Positions 1-4,943 are shown, numbered from the stretch's first letter. The stretch is DNA of 7,463 nucleotides from Ignavibacteriaceae bacterium (GCA_025449775.1 JANWIS010000185.1:1-7463); one strand, 5' to 3'. The notes: generated by a model from the sequence alone, not told the origin. Numbers and translations: made by a program.

Positions 1-1118
1 ACAAGCAGACTCGAAACAATTCCCTGCAAAACGAGTGAAGTATGCGGTGTTGCAAAACGCGGATGAACTTTCCCCAGCCAGTTGAAAAACATTTTACTTT
101 GCGCCATTGCAAACGGAACTCTCGCACTCGACATCAGGCTTCCATTCAATGCACCGAAAGTTGAGATGATAACTGCTATAGAAATTATTGAGCCTCCGTA
201 ACTTCCGAATATTTTTTCTGCTGCTGCTGCTGCAACCAAAGGCGAATTTGCAATTTCATCAATCGGCATTACAAATAAATATGCAACGTTTATAAACACA
301 TATAACACGATAACAATTAAAGTTCCATATAATAAAGCAAGCGGAATATTTCTTTTAGGATTTTTAACTTCGCCTGAAATAAAAGTTACATTGTTCCATC
401 CGTCATAAGCCCAGAAAGCACCGGAGAGAGATAAGCCAAGCAGAACAATAAGATTTGCAGAAGTTTCCGGTGTCATCGAAAATCCGGAACTTAAATTCGA
501 TAAGCTACCGTTCCCAAAAATTAATAAAGCAAGTGAAAGAAAAATCATCGAGCCGATTTTTACAAATGTAACTATCGTCTGAACCATTCCCCCTAAATAA
601 ACTCCGAGATAATTTATTCCAGTAAGAAAAAGAATACAGAGAATTGCAATCAGCTTTGGTCCCCATTCAGCAAAAGGATGGATATCTCCAACTAACGGCA
701 TAAACAAAGTGAATGAAGAAATGTTTTCTGGAAGTGCAGGAAATTTTATAAAGTAACAGAGATATTCACCGAACACATAAGCGATTGCTGCCTGGCTTCC
801 GGTTTGAATTACAGAAAGAATTGAAAAGCCGTACATAAAAGATGTGAACTCGCCATACGTTTTCCTGAAGTAAACATATTGTCCACCGGTTGCTTCTATC
901 ATTCCGGATATTTCTGCATTTGAAAGAGCACCGATAAAAGTTATCAGTCCGGCAGCAACCCAGACGATGATAAGAAGTTCGGGAGACATTAACTGGTCTG
1001 CCATTGTTGATGGCTTTCTGAAAATTCCTGAACCGATCATCGATCCGGCTACAGCCATTACTGCTGCGATCAATGGTAAACTTTTTTTTAATTGAGTTGC
1101 CGGTTCGTGATGTTGCAT
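1..1118 (-). CDS. APC-superfamily amino acid permease, C-terminus cut off by window edge
   Basis: Inner-membrane amino acid transporter of the APC superfamily, closest in look to the LAT-like permeases that exchange or symport neutral amino acids; the substrate cannot be read from sequence. I translated 372 codons from ATG at 1116-1118 without a stop, and the frame leaves through the left edge. Visible signatures are GSMIGSGIF (residues 25-33), the unwound first helix that binds the amino acid backbone; GGQYVYFR (78-85); FWAYDGWNN in helix 6 (235-243); and GEVKNPKRNIP in the following loop (249-259). About nine hydrophobic helices are present; family members of about 450-500 residues have twelve, so roughly 100 residues are missing. 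No good Shine-Dalgarno sequence sits before the ATG, since AGGAT is 15 bases away. An alanine run (296-300) is encoded by five GCA codons. The family call is firm and the substrate is unknown. Confidence 0.93.
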   Translation of the reverse strand, partial: MQHHEPATQLKKSLPLIAAVMAVAGSMIGSGIFRKPSTMADQLMSPELLIIVWVAAGLITFIGALSNAEISGMIEATGGQYVYFRKTYGEFTSFMYGFSILSVIQTGSQAAIAYVFGEYLCYFIKFPALPENISSFTLFMPLVGDIHPFAEWGPKLIAILCILFLTGINYLGVYLGGMVQTIVTFVKIGSMIFLSLALLIFGNGSLSNLSSGFSMTPETSANLIVLLGLSLSGAFWAYDGWNNVTFISGEVKNPKRNIPLALLYGTLIVIVLYVFINVAYLFVMPIDEIANSPLVAAAAAEKIFGSYGGSIISIAVIISTFGALNGSLMSSARVPFAMAQSKMFFNWLGKVHPRFATPHTSLVLQGIVSSLL

Positions 1119-1250
1119 TTAGTGTGGATGATTATCCTAAAATGATGACAGGACTTTGATGAGACAATTTAAAAGTGTGATTCATTCAATCTGCATTTTA
1201 TTTTCAATTCCAAAATACAAAAAGAAATTTATACTTATTACATATTCCAG

Positions 1251-1275
1251 GATGTCACGGTGGGACCGTGACATC
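1251..1275. repeat. Perfect 11-bp palindrome with 3-base loop, copy 1 of a family
   Basis: GATGTCACGGT (1251-1261) and ACCGTGACATC (1265-1275) are exact reverse complements around a GGG loop. The core TCACGGTGGGACCGTGA resembles a second palindrome at 2443-2459 (14 of 17 bases the same), and two of the three differences restore a base pair. No T-run follows on either strand, so a simple intrinsic terminator is unlikely. It looks like a small dispersed palindromic repeat. Confidence 0.85.
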
Positions 1276-1283
1276 TCTGCAAA

Positions 1284-1360
1284 GTGTCACACTGAGCCTG
1301 TCGAATTGTGACAGTCATCCTTCGACAAGTTTTAGTGAGCTTTTCGAATTGCTCAGGAAT
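1284..1360. repeat. Degenerate short repeat block with TGAGC...TCGAATT direct copies
   Basis: TGTCACA (1285-1291) pairs with TGTGACA (1307-1313). TGAGCCTGTCGAATT (1293-1307) recurs as TGAGCTTTTCGAATT (1336-1350), 13 of 15 identical. TGTCGAA (1299-1305) is the reverse complement of TTCGACA (1321-1327), and TGAGC (1336-1340) pairs with GCTCA (1351-1355). The motifs resemble the GAGCCTGTCGAA / TTCGACAGGCTC intergenic repeats found in many bacterial genomes. The copies have drifted, which suggests old, decaying elements. Confidence 0.6.
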
Positions 1361-1374
1361 TCAGTAAGGTGAAA

Positions 1375-1444
1375 TGTCATTCCCGTGTAAACGGGAATCC
1401 AAAACTTTTATACATGATGGATTCCCACTTTCGTGGGAATGACA
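1375..1444. repeat. Inverted pair of ATTCCC-N8-GGGAAT (dRS3-like) hairpins
   Basis: Two 27-base arms (1375-1401 and 1418-1444) face each other across a 16-base AT-rich centre and agree at 22 of 27 positions when one is reverse-complemented. Each arm is also a hairpin of its own: ATTCCCGT (1379-1386) with ACGGGAAT (1391-1398) around GTAA, and ATTCCCAC (1421-1428) with GTGGGAAT (1433-1440) around TTTC. Both cores fit ATTCCC-N8-GGGAAT, the consensus of the neisserial dRS3 repeat. The outer TGTCA/TGACA ends give a MITE-like outline, but no target-site duplication is evident. The element starts 15 bases past the SRPBCC stop codon and could also shape that transcript's 3' end. Confidence 0.8.
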
Positions 1445-1458
1445 ATTTAATAATTCAC

Positions 1459-1944
1459 TTACACTTTTACTGCAATGAACAGCTCATCCAGATTTCCAAG
1501 AGCCATTGTGAACCCTTCTTTGAATCCCATTTCAACGTACTTCTCAAGATCAGCAAGTGAGTCGAATTTTATTTCAACATTCACTGTGGTTTTACTTTTT
1601 GCTTCGCTGAAATTGAGATACCAATGAACTACCGGGAAGTCCGTATTAATTTTTCCTTGCAGATCACAAAATGCATCTATTCCTTCAAAGCTTTTCATAG
1701 GTAAAACAGATTTGAAATCTGCACGACACCACTGCTCTTCACCTTCAGGACCGGTCATTGCGTAAAGCCAGTAACCTCCGTCTTTAAAATCCATTTTCTT
1801 TGTTTTTGCTTTCCATGGTTTTGGAGCCCACCACTGATCGAGCAATTCACTTTGTGTCCATGCTGCCCATACTTTAGAAAGTGGTGCAGCAAACTCCCTT
1901 GTCACTTTTACTTTGTTGTCCTGTTTATCAACTACGAAATTCAT
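1459..1944 (-). CDS. SRPBCC/AHSA1-domain protein, partner of the adjacent ArsR regulator
   Basis: A 161-residue cytoplasmic protein with the START-like, helix-grip SRPBCC fold, of the 'activator of Hsp90 ATPase homolog 1-like' branch. Such proteins bind hydrophobic ligands in a central cavity, and most are of unknown function. Family traits are the N-terminal REFAAPLSKVWAAWT (16-30), ELLDQWWAPKPW (33-44), the GGYWLYAMTGPEGEEQW stretch (56-72), and the C-terminal helix EGFTMALGNLDELF (143-156). Length is normal for a single-domain member. It starts five bases after the arsR stop codon, and its Shine-Dalgarno AAAGG (8 bases before ATG) lies inside the end of arsR, which points to one transcript and coupled translation. 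ArsR-AHSA1 pairs are a recurrent arrangement in which the repressor controls its partner. The ligand cannot be told. There is no sign of truncation. Confidence 0.9.
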   Translation of the reverse strand: MNFVVDKQDNKVKVTREFAAPLSKVWAAWTQSELLDQWWAPKPWKAKTKKMDFKDGGYWLYAMTGPEGEEQWCRADFKSVLPMKSFEGIDAFCDLQGKINTDFPVVHWYLNFSEAKSKTTVNVEIKFDSLADLEKYVEMGFKEGFTMALGNLDELFIAVKV

Positions 1945-1949
1945 AACGG

Positions 1950-2276
1950 TTACCTTTCGTTTTTATTTTTGTTTAAGTTGTTTAATACTTTATCAAGCTG
2001 ATCAAATTTATCTGACCAGTGTTTTCTGAATTGCTCTATCCATTTATCAACCTCTTTAATTTTCTCCGGGTTGAACTCGTAGTAAATCTCCCTGCCGACT
2101 TTTTCCTGATCCAGCAGATCACATTCGATAAGAATTTTTATGTGCTTTGAAATTGCCTGTCTGCTTGAAGGAAATTTTTCTGCAAGTGAATTTGGTGTCA
2201 TCCTCTTTGAAGCAATAAGAGAAAGTATTTCCCTTCTTGTCGGGTCTGCAATTGCCTGGAATATATCCCTGTTCAT
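1950..2276 (-). CDS. ArsR-family winged-helix transcriptional repressor
   Basis: A 108-residue DNA-binding protein. The ATG at 2274-2276 is chosen because AGGAA sits seven bases upstream and because an earlier in-frame TTG (2322-2324) would lie inside the promoter and operators. Features are MNRDIFQAIADPTRREIL (1-18), the typical opening helix; a winged helix-turn-helix with recognition helix SSRQAISKHIKIL (37-49); the beta wing around GREIYYEF (61-68); and a C-terminal helix (WIEQFRKHWSDKFDQLDKVL, 79-98) that likely dimerises. The metal-binding cysteine motif of arsenic sensors (ELCVCDL) is absent; the equivalent place reads LIECDLL with one cysteine, so it is probably not a metal sensor. 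It is the first gene of an operon with the SRPBCC gene and likely represses its own promoter. Confidence 0.92.
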   Translation of the reverse strand: MNRDIFQAIADPTRREILSLIASKRMTPNSLAEKFPSSRQAISKHIKILIECDLLDQEKVGREIYYEFNPEKIKEVDKWIEQFRKHWSDKFDQLDKVLNNLNKNKNER

Positions 2277-2293
2277 TTTGTGTTTCCTTATTA

Positions 2294-2311
2294 TGCAACT
2301 AACTGGTTGCA
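2294..2311. promoter_or_regulatory. Putative ArsR operator 1, downstream of the -7 box
   Basis: TGCAAC (2294-2299) and GTTGCA (2306-2311) are exact inverted arms around six bases. The site touches the -7 element and would cover the transcription start, so a bound repressor would block initiation. On the minus strand its core reads AACCAGTTAGTT, similar to AACCACTCGGTT of the second site, giving a shared AACCA-N4-(G)TT pattern. Confidence 0.55.
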
Positions 2312-2341
2312 AATATAAACGCAACCACTCGGTTTCGCAAG
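2310..2341 (-). promoter_or_regulatory. FCB-type promoter of the arsR-SRPBCC operon
   Basis: Read on the minus strand, TATATTTG (2310-2317) fits the -7 consensus TAnnTTTG of Bacteroidota exactly. CTTG (2338-2341), carrying the TTG of the -33 box, lies 20 bases upstream. The start of transcription would fall near 2303, giving a leader of about 25-30 bases with the Shine-Dalgarno AGGAA before the ATG at 2276. The position fits the arsR start well. The call is consensus-based. Confidence 0.65.
2321..2336. promoter_or_regulatory. Putative ArsR operator 2, between the -33 and -7 boxes
   Basis: AACC (2323-2326) and GGTT (2331-2334) are inverted arms around ACTC, with a further G-C match at 2321/2336. 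The centre is 26 bases from the centre of operator 1, about two and a half helical turns. It lies in the promoter spacer. It is weaker than operator 1, and its role is inferred from position and its resemblance to that site. Confidence 0.4.
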
Positions 2342-2442
2342 TACTTTAATTTTCTTTTATTTAAGGGTGAAAAGAGGGTTATTGAGCTGATTAAAACTTT
2401 CGAGGGGATGTCAGGGTTTCCCATTACATTGTTATCATCTTT

Positions 2443-2459
2443 TCACGATGTGATCGTGA
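2443..2459. repeat. Perfect 7-bp palindrome, copy 2 of the TCACG family
   Basis: TCACGAT (2443-2449) and ATCGTGA (2453-2459) pair exactly around GTG, 14 bases past the hydrolase stop codon. Compared with copy 1 (core 1255-1271), the G-C pair next to the loop has become A-T on both sides, so the stem is kept. No U-run follows on the minus strand. It may help end the hydrolase message or be a selfish repeat. The rest of the spacer (2342-2442) shows nothing I can name. Confidence 0.7.
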
Positions 2460-2473
2460 CGGCCGAATTGATA

Positions 2474-3424
2474 TCACTTCCTCAAAAACTCTCTTATCAA
2501 TTCAAAAAGTTTGGAAGGTTCTTCAACCTGCGGGTTATGTCCGCTTTTTTCAAACATAAAAAACTCAGCCTGCGGGCAGAACATTTTAAACTCTACCATC
2601 ATACGCGGAACAGCAACTCGGTCGTAACGTCCGCCGTAAATAAGTACAGGCATCTTCAGATCTTTCAACTGCTTCCTGTAATCAAATGTCCCGATATCGT
2701 TTGTAAGTTCAAAGTCGCCATCTCTGCCAACCATCTGGTAATACAATTTTGCATTAAGAGGATTCGGATATGGTTTTCTTCCGCTTGGTTTAAAATTCTC
2801 CGGGTTGTAACCATACAAAAATCCGTAAGGCACACGCCCGTAAATTTCCCGGTGTATCTCATCGCTTGAAACAGCACCCTGCTCTCTAACTTTCATCAGC
2901 TCTTCCCAGACTTCAGGATAATTTGTTTTTATTTCGTGATTGGAATTATCGCAGTTCTCCTGCCACATCAAATAGCTGTGAAATGAATTGGCAAGTATAA
3001 GATGCGAAACATTTTCAGGATAATTAATTGCGTAACCCTGTGCAACAACTCCGCCGTAAGAATGACCAAGAATATTAATTTTATCAAAACCCATCGCTTT
3101 GCGTAAACCTTCGAGATCTTCAATATCTCTTTCCAGAGAATACTCGGTAACAACTTTTGCGATATCAGACTTCCCTCTTCCGAAAGCATCATAATAAACC
3201 AGCGTGTTTGTGGTTGAAAGAGAGTCGAACCTTCTTAATCCGTAATGATTGTTTCCCGGTCCGCCTGCAATAAAAAATAAAGGTTCGCCTTCACCGAAAC
3301 TAAGTATCCAGAGTTTTGAACCATTTACTTCGTAATATTTTCCGTCTGTTTCGCTGTCAGGGAATTGTGCATAGATGGTTATGCTTATTAATAATGCGAG
3401 AAGAATAGTATAGAAGATTTTCAT
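2474..3424 (-). CDS. Exported alpha/beta hydrolase, proline iminopeptidase-like (S33)
   Basis: A 316-residue serine hydrolase predicted to leave the cytoplasm. Residues 1-19 form a classic signal peptide (short basic start, hydrophobic core, cleavage likely after YA before Gln20), with no lipobox cysteine. The alpha/beta fold shows the oxyanion loop AGGPGNN (53-59), the strand motif YDAFGRGKSD (78-87, matching DxxGxGxS), the nucleophile elbow GHSYGG (120-125) with Ser122, the acid Asp268 in GGRYDR, and His296 in SGHNP. The triad is therefore complete. The layout and length match proline iminopeptidase relatives of family S33, where the loop usually begins HGGPG; here the His is Ala53. The substrate could be an N-terminal-proline peptide, but another amide or ester is equally possible. 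The gene stands alone, with a weak GGTGA ribosome site four bases before ATG. Confidence 0.9.
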   Translation of the reverse strand: MKIFYTILLALLISITIYAQFPDSETDGKYYEVNGSKLWILSFGEGEPLFFIAGGPGNNHYGLRRFDSLSTTNTLVYYDAFGRGKSDIAKVVTEYSLERDIEDLEGLRKAMGFDKINILGHSYGGVVAQGYAINYPENVSHLILANSFHSYLMWQENCDNSNHEIKTNYPEVWEELMKVREQGAVSSDEIHREIYGRVPYGFLYGYNPENFKPSGRKPYPNPLNAKLYYQMVGRDGDFELTNDIGTFDYRKQLKDLKMPVLIYGGRYDRVAVPRMMVEFKMFCPQAEFFMFEKSGHNPQVEEPSKLFELIREFLRK

Positions 3425-3470
3425 AGTTCACCGTAAGTTGTTTCTGCAATTAGAAAAATTTTGTTCGGCA

Positions 3471-3484
3471 AAATAATATTATTT
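3471..3484. repeat. Perfect 14-bp AT palindrome upstream of the hydrolase
   Basis: AAATAATATTATTT is its own reverse complement, 46 bases before the hydrolase ATG on its coding strand. The place suits an operator or an AT-rich -7 region, but a palindrome made only of A and T can arise by chance in such DNA. Confidence 0.35.
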
Positions 3485-3632
3485 ATGAAAACCACTCAGA
3501 GATATCACTCTTATCCTGAATCAGCAGGAGTAAATTGTGTGACAACCTGAAATAATTCAAATCACGCTCATAAAACCAATCTTCCTGCCAGTACAAATTT
3601 AACAGCTTGCAACTACAGTTTAATTAGCCTAC

Positions 3633-3662
3633 CTTAATATTGCCCTGCAAAAGAATATTAAG
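3633..3662 (+). repeat. 9-bp inverted repeat in the RRM gene upstream region
   Basis: CTTAATATT (3633-3641) and AATATTAAG (3654-3662) pair perfectly around a 12-base loop, about 130 bases before the RRM start codon. It could be a hairpin in a long leader or an operator. It has no T-run, so it is not a terminator. Confidence 0.45.
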
Positions 3663-3719
3663 ATAAAAGCGAAAGCCTCAAAAAACCTCATCGTCTAATC
3701 CTAACTTTTTATACAGAGT

Positions 3720-3752
3720 CAGACAAACCGGTACAGATTAATTCATTGTCTG
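3720..3752 (+). repeat. 7-bp inverted repeat in the probable 5' leader of the RRM gene
   Basis: CAGACAA (3720-3726) pairs with TTGTCTG (3746-3752), ending 26 bases before the Shine-Dalgarno sequence. As RNA it would form a hairpin with a 19-base loop close to the ribosome site. A role in temperature- or self-regulated translation is possible but is inference. Confidence 0.4.
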
Positions 3753-3790
3753 CGCCGGGTAACCATTATTAAATTTATAAGGAGATTAAA

Positions 3791-4063
3791 ATGAAGATCT
3801 ATGTCGGCAACTTAGCCCAGAATGTAGAGGAAGACGAACTGAACACTCTCTTTTCCGAGCACGGAAAAGTAGGCAGTGTTAAGATTATCCGTGATATGTT
3901 CACAAAAATGTCAAAGGGATTTGGTTTTATTGAAATGCTCTCAAATACTGAAGCTCAAAAAGCTTGCAATGCGATGAACTCGTTCGAGCTTAAAGGAAAG
4001 AGACTCTCTGTTAACGAGGCAAGACCGCAGAGGGAAAGCGGAAATAATGCAAGAAGATATTAA
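3791..4063 (+). CDS. Small RRM-type RNA-binding protein
   Basis: A 90-residue single-domain protein with the RNA recognition motif, which binds single-stranded RNA on a four-stranded sheet. RNP2 is IYVGNL (3-8) and RNP1 is KGFGFIEM (42-49), with the stacking aromatics Tyr4, Phe44 and Phe46 in place; the last RNP1 position is Met instead of the usual Phe. The final ten residues (QRESGNNARRY) are a short polar, arginine-bearing tail, as in other bacterial members. AAGGAG six bases before the ATG fixes the start and predicts strong translation. Bacterial RRM proteins of this size are often cold-induced RNA chaperones; that role is inferred from the family, not shown here. The gene is monocistronic, with a terminator directly after it. 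Confidence 0.95.
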   Translation: MKIYVGNLAQNVEEDELNTLFSEHGKVGSVKIIRDMFTKMSKGFGFIEMLSNTEAQKACNAMNSFELKGKRLSVNEARPQRESGNNARRY

Positions 4064-4089
4064 TTCTTAACTTCGTTTAAATATTTTTC

Positions 4090-4121
4090 AGCCGCAGAAT
4101 TGCTGCGGTTTTATATTTTAT
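4090..4121 (+). terminator. Intrinsic terminator of the RRM gene
   Basis: CCGCAG (4092-4097) and CTGCGG (4103-4108) form a GC-rich stem with a five-base loop, extended by G-U and A-U pairs, and are followed by TTTTATATTTTATTT. It lies 26 bases past the stop codon. Confidence 0.85.
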
Positions 4122-4146
4122 TTGCTTTAAAAGATTTTGTGAACAA

Positions 4147-4175
4147 TTAAAAACCAGGGACAAAACAAATCCGGT
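4147..4175 (-). terminator. Weak candidate terminator of the small basic-protein gene
   Basis: On the minus strand, ACCGGA (4175-4170) can pair with TCCCTGGT (4160-4153) if two bases bulge, and TTTTT follows. It sits just after the stop codon of the 40-residue gene. The stem is short and imperfect, so this is a tentative call. Confidence 0.25.
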
Positions 4176-4182
4176 CAATTGT

Positions 4183-4305
4183 TTATTTGATTATTCCCGG
4201 TTTATTTTTTTCTGCCTGCTTTTCTCTTTTAGCTGCTCTCTTTTCCTGCTTGGTTTTTAGCGGAGCTTTCTTTTCGCTTTTCTTAGTTATGTGCTCTTTG
4301 CCCAT
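4183..4305 (-). CDS. Very small lysine-rich basic protein (40 aa), function unknown
   Basis: A 40-residue frame from ATG (4303-4305) to TAA (4183-4185). It starts MGKEHITKKSEKKAPLKTKQ and ends NKPGIIK. About 13 of its residues are Lys, with few hydrophobics, so it is strongly basic and probably disordered or helical with alternating charges (EKRAAKREKQAEK, 21-33). Evidence that it is real: an AAAGGA ribosome site nine bases before the ATG, a TAATTTTG promoter element 60 bases upstream, and a place of its own between genes with no overlap. Tiny Lys/Ala/Glu-rich proteins of this kind occur as hypothetical proteins in related bacteria, from memory. Nucleic-acid or ribosome binding would suit the composition but is a guess. 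Confidence 0.6.
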   Translation of the reverse strand: MGKEHITKKSEKKAPLKTKQEKRAAKREKQAEKNKPGIIK

Positions 4306-4365
4306 TTTATTTTTTCCTTTGTGATTAACATTTATTATTTCCGCTTCAAACTACATAATATTTGG

Positions 4366-4373
4366 CAAAATTA
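4366..4373 (-). promoter_or_regulatory. Candidate -7 element of the small basic-protein gene
   Basis: Minus-strand TAATTTTG matches TAnnTTTG exactly and lies about 60 bases before the ATG at 4305, giving a leader near 55 bases. No clear TTG is found 19-21 bases further upstream, so support is partial. Confidence 0.35.
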
Positions 4374-4486
4374 CTTTTAACAGCCGTGCCGGAATATTGT
4401 AGAAAAATAAGATTATACACTTAACACGAAAATTGAATTAGCCAGTTTCCGGTTTTTATTATATTGTCAATAAAAATTATAAAGAT

Positions 4487-4491
4487 AGGAG
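4487..4491 (+). promoter_or_regulatory. Shine-Dalgarno AGGAG that decides a GTG start
   Basis: AGGAG is followed after five bases (ACTCT) by GTG at 4497-4499. The longer frame opened by TTG at 4464 has no such site, and this AGGAG would then lie inside its coding region. The GTG is therefore the better start. Confidence 0.7.
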
Positions 4492-4496
4492 ACTCT

Positions 4497-4943
4497 GTGG
4501 ACGAAAATACTATCAAAGTAAAAGTGCAGATGGGAATATTAAAATCTGTAAATGAAATTTTCGAAGCGATTGTCGATCCGGAAAAGATGAACAAATATTT
4601 TATTTCCACAGGCTCTGATAGAATGGAAAGCGGAAGAACGATTGTATGGACGTGGGAAGATTACGATGCAGAACACGAAATAAAAGTCGGTAAAGTTGAA
4701 AAAGATAAAACTATTTCATTCGAATGGGATGGAAGCGGTGTAAAATGTGTTGTTGTAATAACTCTCGAGTCAAAAGGAAATGACAAAACTCTTGTTAAAA
4801 TAACTGAAGCTGACTGGCCTGCAGATTATAAAGGCGCAAACCGATGTATGGGACAGGTTGAAGGTTGGACACATTTTCTGTGCTGCTTAAAAGCTTATCT
4901 TGAGCACGGAATTAATTTAAGAACAGGCGGAGTGATTAAATAA
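4497..4943 (+). CDS. SRPBCC-domain protein, second type in the window
   Basis: A 148-residue soluble protein with the SRPBCC helix-grip layout: an opening strand (TIKVKVQMGI, 5-14), helix SVNEIFEAIVDPEKMNKYF (17-35), a beta sheet with WTWEDYDAEHEIKVGKVE (51-68) and ISFEWDG (73-79), and a long closing helix (GQVEGWTHFLCCLKAYLEHG, 119-138). The AHSA1/YndB-like group is the nearest fit. A neighbouring cysteine pair lies in the last helix (129-130). It differs strongly from the SRPBCC protein at 1459-1944 (no QWWAPKPW motif, no regulator beside it), so the two are not a recent duplication. The GTG start is preferred; starting at TTG 4464 would add 11 residues. Its stop codon lies inside the end of the convergent glycosyltransferase gene. 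Ligand and role are unknown. Confidence 0.85.
   Translation: MDENTIKVKVQMGILKSVNEIFEAIVDPEKMNKYFISTGSDRMESGRTIVWTWEDYDAEHEIKVGKVEKDKTISFEWDGSGVKCVVVITLESKGNDKTLVKITEADWPADYKGANRCMGQVEGWTHFLCCLKAYLEHGINLRTGGVIK

Larger units (their letters stand above)
1119..1458. other. Gene-free spacer rich in palindromic repeats
   Basis: This 340-base stretch lies upstream of the permease and downstream of the SRPBCC gene, both on the minus strand. The part from 1119 to 1250 is AT-rich and should hold the permease promoter; I find no exact TAnnTTTG element there. The part from 1251 to 1444 is almost wholly made of short inverted repeats, listed separately. The short open frame on the plus strand at 1369-1560 is built from these repeats plus the antisense of the SRPBCC gene, so I do not call it a gene. 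Confidence 0.8.
3425..3790. other. Divergent 366-base spacer and leader of the RRM gene
   Basis: This must contain the promoters of the hydrolase (-) and the RRM gene (+). It holds three inverted repeats, listed separately. The best plus-strand -7 candidate is TAACTTTT (3702-3709, seven of eight bases of TAnnTTTG), but no TTG is seen at the right distance upstream, so I do not annotate a promoter. A 21-codon frame starting at 3485 has no coding signs. No RNA gene is recognisable. Confidence 0.6.

Noticed and set aside
1251..1275. Intrinsic terminator
   Set aside because: The stem is perfect, but no T-run follows on either strand.
1251..1444. CRISPR array
   Set aside because: Repeats are of different kinds, spacers are not of even length, and no cas gene is present.
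1369..1560. 63-codon open frame on the plus strand
   Set aside because: It is made of the palindromic repeats and the antisense of the SRPBCC gene, has no ribosome site, and shows no protein-like composition.
2140..2349. 69-codon open frame on the plus strand covering the arsR promoter
   Set aside because: Antisense of arsR and its operators; no ribosome site and no domain.
2443..2459. CRP/FNR-type binding site (TGTGA-like half)
   Set aside because: It matches the nearby repeat family better, and there is no target promoter at a suitable place.
2408..2869. 153-codon open frame on the plus strand
   Set aside because: It runs antisense to the hydrolase, whose catalytic motifs prove the minus strand is coding; no recognisable domain.
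3485..3550. 21-codon frame starting ATG in the divergent spacer
   Set aside because: No ribosome site, no compositional support and very short.
3594..3601. Minus-strand TAAATTTG as the hydrolase promoter
   Set aside because: It fits TAnnTTTG, but no TTG lies 19-21 bases upstream and it is about 170 bases from the gene.
1459..4943. The two SRPBCC genes as a tandem duplication
   Set aside because: They share only the fold; key motifs such as QWWAPKPW are in one only, and they lie on opposite strands in different contexts.
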